In this document: positions 7,126 through 11,269 of the stretch, in pieces
How the letters are laid out: every line of letters starts with the position of its first letter
Numbering within the stretch: position 1 is the stretch's first letter
From: an uncultured Eggerthellaceae bacterium
GTDB lineage: Bacteria; Actinomycetota; Coriobacteriia; Coriobacteriales; Eggerthellaceae
Assembly: GCA_934630905.1 (NCBI GenBank)
Contig: CAKTXN010000057.1
Coordinates: 1 to 11,269, forward strand
Reading direction: 5' to 3'
DNA length: 11,269 nt
Position numbers and translations under genes: made by a program
The notes under the pieces: generated by a model
The model's database searches: none
What the model saw: only the letters and a program-made list of their open reading frames with translations
Told to the model about the DNA's origin: nothing

Positions 7126-7722
7126 TTATTCGGCTCCCTTCTCCGCCGAAACGGGATGACTATGAGCACGCTGCCCCTGGTCAAGGTCAGAAATCTCAAC
7201 GCAAGTGCGACCGTCGGTCTCTTCCAGGTAAAGGCGCACGTTCTCGGAGTGCGAGGAAGGAACGTTTTTGCCCACGTAATCGGCGCGAATGGGAAGCTCG
7301 CGATGACCACGGTCAACCAAAACAGCCAGCTGAACAGCGGCAGGACGCCCGAAATCCATCAGAGCATCAAGCGCGGCACGGATGGTGCGGCCGGTAAAAA
7401 GCACGTCATCCACCAGCACGACTTTTTTGCCATCGAGCTCAAACGGAATGTTGCTGCCCAGAACCTGCGGTGCAATATAGATACTGAAGTCATCGCGATA
7501 GAAGCTGATGTCAAGCGCCCCTAAAGGAACTTCCACCCCTTCTATCTGGTGAATTTTGTCCGCCAAACGGCGCGCGAGCACATCACCACGCGTCACAATG
7601 CCCACCAGCGCTAAGTCTTTGCAGCCTTTGTTCGCCTCTAAAATCTGATGGGCAATGCGCGTTAAGGCGCGCTCGACGTCGTCGGCGTCCATGCATACGC
7701 TCTTCACGTCTCCGTTTTCCAT
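7126..7722 (-). CDS. pyrR: bifunctional pyr attenuation regulator / uracil phosphoribosyltransferase PyrR
   Basis: PyrR binds pyr leader RNA when UMP is high and favours premature termination; many family members also convert uracil plus PRPP to UMP. The product is 198 residues, longer than the 181 of B. subtilis PyrR. The PRPP loop VVLVDDVLFTGRT is at 101-113, and DISFYRDDF (71-79), LVDRGHRELPIRADYVGKN (135-153) and SSHSENVRL are typical blocks. Two oddities stand out. The usual P-T-S-R/K-S-E segment is PSSHSE here (155-160), with His where Arg or Lys is usual. The C-terminus (about 181-198) is an extra hydrophilic tail, QGQRAHSHPVSAEKGAE. The ATG at 7722 has AAAGGAG 6 nt upstream; 22 earlier in-frame codons run through the terminator hairpin and are rejected. 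Confidence 0.95.
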   Translation of the reverse strand: MENGDVKSVCMDADDVERALTRIAHQILEANKGCKDLALVGIVTRGDVLARRLADKIHQIEGVEVPLGALDISFYRDDFSIYIAPQVLGSNIPFELDGKKVVLVDDVLFTGRTIRAALDALMDFGRPAAVQLAVLVDRGHRELPIRADYVGKNVPSSHSENVRLYLEETDGRTCVEISDLDQGQRAHSHPVSAEKGAE

Positions 7723-7837
7723 ACCACGCTCCTTTCCGTTTACGAAAAAGGGTCCCCGCGCGTTTTGCGCGAAGACCCTTATAAACACAATGGTAGTATG
7801 AGCCTTGTCGGTCTCTCGGTACCGCTTTTAAAGGGCT
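7723..7837 (-). promoter_or_regulatory. PyrR-responsive attenuator leader
   Basis: The predicted leader RNA can form three competing structures. First is a PyrR-binding anti-antiterminator (7801-7837): base AGCC(c)UU pairs with AAGGCU, and an upper CGGU/ACCG stem is capped by CCGAGA, which fits the known PyrR loop pattern CNGNGA. Second is an antiterminator, in which CCCUUUAAA (7827-7835) pairs with UUUAUAAGGG (7776-7785) with one bulged U. Third is the intrinsic terminator at 7745-7780. The antiterminator uses bases of both other structures, so they exclude one another. PyrR bound to UMP should stabilise the first and allow termination. The ribosome-binding site of pyrR follows the terminator (7729-7735). 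Confidence 0.85.
7745..7780 (-). terminator. attenuator terminator upstream of pyrR
   Basis: A 14-bp stem, AAGGGUCUUCGCGC paired with GCGCGGGGACCCUU (two G-U pairs), closes an AAAAC loop and runs into five U residues. On the plus strand the arms are 7748-7761 and 7767-7780, and the U tract ends at 7745. It lies between the promoter and pyrR on the same strand, so it acts as a regulatory rather than an end-of-operon terminator. Confidence 0.88.
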
Positions 7838-7843
7838 TGCTCC

Positions 7844-7849
7844 ATTATA
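7844..7849 (-). promoter_or_regulatory. -10 box of the pyr operon promoter
   Basis: A perfect TATAAT lies on the minus strand, 7 nt before the first base of the PyrR-binding hairpin. This places the transcription start near 7837 and the hairpin at the very 5' end of the RNA. The -35 region at 16-18 nt spacing (around CGTAAC) is poor, so the promoter may be weak or use other contacts. Confidence 0.65.
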
Positions 7850-8004
7850 CGCGTATTCCCGCCGCCGTTACGCAGGCAAGCGCAATCTACGAAAAGTTTG
7901 CAGAAGCGGAAGGCGGTCGGGAGCACGTTCGGCAAAAGCACTTTTCCGCATGCGTGCGCGTATTTGAAAGCAGAGGGCGCCCGCAAATCATCCTTTACCG
8001 AGCA
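7850..8004 (-). other. copZ-pyrR intergenic region
   Basis: The stretch between the copZ stop and the pyr -10 box holds no convincing gene. It has a short hairpin, CGG-AAAAG/CTTTT-CCG, around 7930-7948, but no T tract follows it in either direction. No canonical intrinsic terminator for the copper operon is visible, so its transcripts may run into the pyr attenuator. Confidence 0.5.
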
Positions 8005-8025
8005 CTACGCAAGCTCAGCGGTAAA
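7994..8025. repeat. inverted repeat across the copZ stop codon
   Basis: TTTACCG (7994-8000) and CGGTAAA (8019-8025) form a perfect 7-bp stem. Three more pairs (AGC/GCT) can form inside it after a 3-nt bulge. It spans the end of copZ. It could be an operon-end hairpin or protect the transcript, but it lacks a following U run, so it is not called a terminator. Confidence 0.45.
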
Positions 8026-8226
8026 ATCAATCGCCTGAACAGCAGCAATAAGCTGATCGGTATTCGCGCAGCCCTCAACCGTTGCACGCTCTTCCTCAAG
8101 GTTCACATCGGCCGACGTCACGCCATCAACCGCTTCAAGCGCATCTTTCACACGCGCAATGCATTTCGGGCAATGCATACCACCCACATGAAGTACCGTT
8201 GTATTTGATTCTTTAAACAGAGCCAT
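8005..8226 (-). CDS. copZ: copper chaperone CopZ-like, single heavy-metal-associated domain
   Basis: This 73-residue protein is one HMA (ferredoxin-like) domain. The metal loop is GGMHCPKC at 15-22, with C19 and C22 as the expected Cu(I) ligands. Downstream, GVTSADVNLEEERATVEG is the usual beta-hairpin region, and the C-terminus ends at the last strand. CopZ proteins carry cytosolic Cu(I) to the exporter and to copper sensors. It follows copA by 36 nt on the same strand and has AAAGGA upstream of the ATG, so it is very likely the third gene of the csoR-copA-copZ operon. The HMA fold alone does not prove metal identity; the copper assignment rests on the neighbours. Confidence 0.9.
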   Translation of the reverse strand: MALFKESNTTVLHVGGMHCPKCIARVKDALEAVDGVTSADVNLEEERATVEGCANTDQLIAAVQAIDFTAELA

Positions 8227-8262
8227 ATTGTTTCCTTTCCCTTTTGTTTATTCCCATAGCTT

Positions 8263-10563
8263 TTATTTATGCGCTTTCGATGGTTTCCAGTTACGCAGGC
8301 GCAACGCATTGCTTACCACGCAGACGCTCGAACAGCTCATGGCCGCAGCTGCAATCATGGGGTTAAGCGTAATCCCCAGCGGCACAAGCACGCCCGCAGC
8401 AACGGGAATGCAAATCACATTATAGAAAAGCGCCCAGAACAAGTTCTGCTTGATATTGCGCAATGTGGCGCGACTCAAGTCGAACGCGTTGACTACATCG
8501 GTCAAGCTGCTGTTCATAAGCACGATATCGGCGCTTTCAATGGCAATATCGGTTCCTGCGCCAATGGCAATACCCACATCGGCGCGAGCAAGAGCGGGGG
8601 CATCGTTCACGCCATCGCCCACCATGGCAACTTTTCCTTGCTCGCCGGCGCGGCGAACGTACGCTTCTTTTTCCTGCGGCAATACGCCAGCCACCACATT
8701 ATCCACGCCCACGAGTTGCGCGATAGCGTTTGCCGTGGCAACGTTGTCTCCCGTGAGCATCATAGTGCGAACGCCCCGTTGCTTCAAAACCGCAATGGCT
8801 GCAGCGCTTTCCGGCTTCACGGCATCGGCCAGCGCGATAACGCCGGCAAGCGAGCCCGCATACGCAAAGTAGAGCGACGTTTTTCCCGCCCGGGACAATG
8901 CGTCTCCCTTATCTGCAAGCGCGCCCAGTTCAATGCCCTGATCGTTCATCAAGCGCTCATTTCCCGCTAACACATCTTCTCCCGCCAAGCGAGCGCACAA
9001 ACCACCACCGGGAATCTGAGTGAATTGCTGGACAGCCATTGCAGATATTCCCAGTTCAGCGGCATAGCGACAAAGCGCTTGCGCCAAGGGATGCTCACTT
9101 TTCGCTTCAACGGATGCAACAAGTTGCAACAGCTCTTCGCGCTCCACGCCTTCAGCGCACAGCACATCGGTCACTTCTGGAACACCAGTGGTAATGGTTC
9201 CCGTTTTATCGAAGATAACCGTCTGAACATCGTGCGCTGTTTCCAACGATTCGGCGCTCTTGATCAAAATACCGTTTTTCGCGCCGCGCCCTGTTCCCAC
9301 CATAATGGCAGTCGGAGTGGCCAAGCCCAAGGCGCAGGGGCAGCTGATGACCAAAACGCTAATAGCATGATTCACCGCTTCAGATACAGAACCGCCGATA
9401 ACCAGCCACACCACCAAAACAATCACGGCAAGCGCCACAACAATGGGAACGAAAACCCCGCTGATCTTATCGGCAATGCGCTGAATAGGCGCTTTCGTAC
9501 TGGTCGCTTCATCAACAAGTGCGATGATTTGAGCCAATGCGGTATCGGCACCCACGTGTTTCGCCTGCATGGTGAAATACCCTGCCGTGTTCACCGTGGC
9601 ACCAGTAACGGTATCGCCCGGCAGCTTCTCGACGGGCACGCTTTCACCCGTGATAGCGCTCTCGTCCACCGTTCCATTGCCCGAGATTACCACGCCATCA
9701 ACGGGCACCGCTTGGCCCGCCTTTACCGCAAGCACGTCTCCCACCTGCACGTTTTCAATCGGAATCTCCGATTCCGTACCATCATCGGCAACAAGAAGCG
9801 CTGTTTTAGGAGCAAGATCCATGAGCGACGTAATGGCATCGGTCGTTTTTCCCTTCGCGCGCGCCTCAAAGAACTTTCCCAACGTGATGAGCGTCAAGAT
9901 CATCGCGGCTGATTCAAAGTACAAATCCATCGATGCGTGGTGCGCAGCCATGGTATCGCCCGCACCCAGCGCCGCCGCCATACGATAAAGCGCTGCAATG
10001 CCGTACAGCGTGGAAGCACCCGAACCAAGCGCGATAAGCGTATCCATGGTGGGTGCTTTGTGCGCAAGCGTTTTGAAGCCAACGCGGAAAAACCTGAAAT
10101 TGACGAAGATAACGGGCAGAAGCAGCAAGAATTGCGTGAGCGCAAACACCATCAAGTTCTGATCACCTAAAAAACAGGCAGGCAGAGGCCAGCCAAACAT
10201 ATGTCCCATACTCAAATAGAAGAGCGGAACAGTGAAGCAAAAGCTCACAATAAGGCGCATTCTCACCCGCGCCGCTTCTTGCGCCGCTACATTTTGTTTG
10301 CTTGCGCCCGTAGCGGAAGAACCTGCACCCGAAGCGGCCGCACCATCTTGCGCCAAACGCGGAAAAGCACCGTAGCCCGCTTTTTCGATTGCAGCAACCA
10401 CCGATGCCGTTACTTTGGCGGAGTCTTCGCACTCGATGTCGAGTGTATTTTTGAGCAAATTCACTACAGCTTTTTCAACACCTGAAACGCTTGCCGCTGC
10501 TTGCTCAACGCGTGCTTGGCACGCCGAGCACGTCATGCCCGTAATATCAAACGTGCACTTCAT
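8263..10563 (-). CDS. copA: Cu(I)-exporting P1B-type ATPase CopA
   Basis: CopA exports Cu(I) across the membrane using ATP. The product is 766 residues with one N-terminal HMA domain (GMTCSAC at 9-15), a low-complexity Ala/Gly/Ser linker (about 72-95), and four predicted membrane helices between about 103 and 232. The actuator motif TGE is at 305-307. The transport site CPC is at 408-410 in ISCPCALGLATPT. The phosphorylated Asp is in DKTGTIT (D452), the HP motif of P1B pumps is at 491-492, and the hinge GDGVNDAP is at 649-656. The last helices contain Y714-N715 and M742 with S745-S746, the residues that define Cu(I)-type (P1B-1) pumps. The ATG follows the csoR stop with no gap (TAGATG), and GGGGG lies 7 nt upstream within csoR, so the two are probably coupled. 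Confidence 0.97.
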   Translation of the reverse strand: MKCTFDITGMTCSACQARVEQAAASVSGVEKAVVNLLKNTLDIECEDSAKVTASVVAAIEKAGYGAFPRLAQDGAAASGAGSSATGASKQNVAAQEAARVRMRLIVSFCFTVPLFYLSMGHMFGWPLPACFLGDQNLMVFALTQFLLLLPVIFVNFRFFRVGFKTLAHKAPTMDTLIALGSGASTLYGIAALYRMAAALGAGDTMAAHHASMDLYFESAAMILTLITLGKFFEARAKGKTTDAITSLMDLAPKTALLVADDGTESEIPIENVQVGDVLAVKAGQAVPVDGVVISGNGTVDESAITGESVPVEKLPGDTVTGATVNTAGYFTMQAKHVGADTALAQIIALVDEATSTKAPIQRIADKISGVFVPIVVALAVIVLVVWLVIGGSVSEAVNHAISVLVISCPCALGLATPTAIMVGTGRGAKNGILIKSAESLETAHDVQTVIFDKTGTITTGVPEVTDVLCAEGVEREELLQLVASVEAKSEHPLAQALCRYAAELGISAMAVQQFTQIPGGGLCARLAGEDVLAGNERLMNDQGIELGALADKGDALSRAGKTSLYFAYAGSLAGVIALADAVKPESAAAIAVLKQRGVRTMMLTGDNVATANAIAQLVGVDNVVAGVLPQEKEAYVRRAGEQGKVAMVGDGVNDAPALARADVGIAIGAGTDIAIESADIVLMNSSLTDVVNAFDLSRATLRNIKQNLFWALFYNVICIPVAAGVLVPLGITLNPMIAAAAMSCSSVCVVSNALRLRNWKPSKAHK

Positions 10564-10866
10564 CTAGCGGCCCCCAAACTTCTTGATAAGCTGCATTGCT
10601 TCATCGATTATCTCGGTGTTGCCCTGCTGGATTTGCTCTACCACACATGTTTCCAAGTGATTTTTCAGCACAATTTCGCTCACTTTATGCAGCGCGCTTT
10701 CCGCTGCAGCAAGTTGCACCAGCACATCGCCGCAGTAACGATTCTCGTCAATCATGCTTTTTACGCCGTTAACCTGGCCGATTGCTCGATTGAGACGTTT
10801 CTGGATGTCGATTATCATCCGCTTATCGCGCGGCGTGTTCTTCTTTTTGCAACAACACTCTTCCAT
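10564..10866 (-). CDS. csoR: copper-sensing transcriptional repressor, CsoR family
   Basis: CsoR-family repressors are all-helical tetramers that release DNA when they bind Cu(I). With the ATG at 10866 the product is 100 residues. The ligand triad is visible as C45 (ENRYCGDVL), H70 and C74 (NHLETCV). The 25- and 4-residue spacing equals that of M. tuberculosis CsoR (C36, H61, C65). RLNRAIGQVNGVKSMI (24-39) is the conserved first helix. The start has AAGGGA 8 nt upstream. Alternative in-frame ATG codons at 10905 and 10947 have poorer ribosome-binding sites, but the 10905 start would add 13 residues containing a Cys and a His. The N-terminus ECCCKKK has three consecutive Cys, unusual for the family. 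The gene abuts copA and lies about 90 nt from a matching operator. Confidence 0.93.
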   Translation of the reverse strand: MEECCCKKKNTPRDKRMIIDIQKRLNRAIGQVNGVKSMIDENRYCGDVLVQLAAAESALHKVSEIVLKNHLETCVVEQIQQGNTEIIDEAMQLIKKFGGR

Positions 10867-10952
10867 AAGGCTCTTCCCTTCTGCGTGCTCACAAGATTCC
10901 AGCATCCTTTGAAACACAAGCATCACTGGATTTTGTTTATTTTTCAATGAGC

Positions 10953-10958
10953 ATTATA
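10953..10958 (-). promoter_or_regulatory. -10 box of the csoR-copA-copZ promoter
   Basis: TATAAT on the minus strand overlaps the left end of the CsoR operator. The -35 region at 17-nt spacing (around CTTCTA) is weak, and the operator lies between the two elements. A run of six A then six T (10984-10995) just upstream of the -35 position could act as an UP-like element. The start site would be near 10946, giving an 80-nt leader to the chosen csoR ATG. Confidence 0.65.
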
Positions 10959-10977
10959 TACCCCCTGGGGGTATATA
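10955..10977. promoter_or_regulatory. CsoR operator
   Basis: A perfect 23-bp palindrome consists of CCCCC, a central T and GGGGG, flanked on each side by TATATA. It contains the TACCCC/GGGGTA half-sites typical of CsoR-family copper operators. It overlaps the -10 box, so bound CsoR would occlude RNA polymerase. The gene it precedes encodes a CsoR with the copper ligand triad, supporting autoregulation. Confidence 0.88.
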
Positions 10978-11003
10978 GAAGATAAAAAATTTTTTCTAAC
11001 AGT

Positions 11004-11269
11004 CTAGAAGTATGGTGGTCCCATATGCCCATCTACGTGCGGTAGGTCGCATCGGCCATAAGCAAATGGCGGACCACCCTTGCGGTTTTCGGCCATCTGT
11101 CCTCCGCCTGGCGCACGCGGAACAGGTAGACGAACCATGACCGACCAAGGGAGGTAGCGGTCTATGCGGCCCGGTTCACGAAGGTGCGCGTCGTTTGGCA
11201 TCTCGTCGAGCAGCCATTCCACGTAGGCGCGCTGGTTGAGACCGTTGAGCTTGGCGGTGACCACTATGG
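11004..11269 (-). CDS. tnpC: C-terminal end of an IS66-family transposase (cut by window edge)
   Basis: The frame enters from the right edge and ends in a TAG at 11004. It reads VVTAKLNGLNQRAYVEWLLDEMPN, then DRYLPWS. This is the C-terminal signature of IS66 TnpC transposases (ETAK-NGL-P--YL--LL--LP, then LPW). About 45 residues follow LPW (Gly/Pro-rich, ending GPPYF), longer than the short tail usual in the family, so the last part may be read-through into the element's end or a degraded tail. The local base composition looks more GC-rich than the AT-rich copper promoter next to it. Whether the transposase is intact beyond the window cannot be told, nor can the start. Confidence 0.75.
   Translation of the reverse strand, partial: IVVTAKLNGLNQRAYVEWLLDEMPNDAHLREPGRIDRYLPWSVMVRLPVPRAPGGGQMAENRKGGPPFAYGRCDLPHVDGHMGPPYF
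11014..11078. repeat. inverted repeat near the end of the IS66-like sequence
   Basis: GGTGGTCC (11014-11021) and GGACCACC (11071-11078) are perfect 8-bp inverted arms with a 49-nt spacer, and both are followed inward by CAT-containing sequence. The repeat lies at the 3' end of the transposase frame. It may be part of the element's terminal region, but I cannot assign it as a terminal inverted repeat because the other end of the element is outside the window. Confidence 0.35.

Noticed and set aside
7723..7788. N-terminal extension of PyrR through the leader
   Set aside because: The codons are the terminator hairpin and the ribosome-binding site; the internal ATG at 7722 has AAAGGAG at good spacing and fits the family length.
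7765..8208. A 147-codon plus-strand frame across the copZ-pyrR gap
   Set aside because: It overlaps the pyr attenuator, the pyr promoter and most of copZ on the opposite strand, and its sequence matches no family I recognise.
9025..9912. A 295-codon plus-strand frame, and similar long frames at 5503-6324 and 4903-5499
   Set aside because: They are antisense to copA, pyrB/pyrC and pyrC, have the same Arg/His/Asn-rich composition and show no motifs.
1..11269. CRISPR arrays, tRNA or rRNA genes, toxin-antitoxin pairs or phage genes
   Set aside because: No regularly spaced direct repeats, cloverleaf-like segments or recognisable defence or phage products were seen on either strand.

Overview
The window is mid-to-high GC (about mid-fifties percent by eye) and reads as chromosomal DNA of an anaerobic actinobacterium, most likely class Coriobacteriia (Eggerthellaceae-like). 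The pointers are an actinobacterial mIHF gene, the pyrF-mihF-gmk-rpoZ order also known from Mycobacterium, and an NAD-linked (class 1B) dihydroorotate dehydrogenase. Species assignment is inference. All recognised genes lie on the minus strand, so transcription runs from high to low coordinates.

Right edge to about 11000: the C-terminal end of an IS66-family transposase, cut by the window edge. Then 10977 to 8005: a copper-efflux operon csoR-copA-copZ, headed by a perfect 23-bp CsoR-type operator that overlaps the promoter -10 box. CsoR would sense Cu(I) and derepress, CopA would export Cu(I), and CopZ would chaperone it.

7849 to 2372: a pyrimidine operon pyrR-pyrB-pyrC-pyrK-pyrD-pyrF. Its promoter is followed by a PyrR-type attenuator (protein-binding hairpin, antiterminator and a 14-bp intrinsic terminator). 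The genes cover steps 2-4 and 6 of UMP synthesis. carAB (step 1) and pyrE (step 5) are not in the window. Spacing is tight, with two overlaps, except for a 93-nt spacer between pyrC and pyrK.

2333 to the left edge: a promoter, then mihF-gmk-rpoZ-thiI. This is a nucleoid and GMP/RNA-polymerase housekeeping cluster, with a tRNA 4-thiouridine synthase gene running off the left edge.

I found no tRNA, rRNA, CRISPR array or obviously new system. The most interesting items are the two well-resolved regulatory regions, a triple-Cys N-terminus on CsoR, non-canonical residues in ThiI and PyrR, pyrKD where M. tuberculosis has carAB, and IS66 DNA just upstream of the copper promoter.
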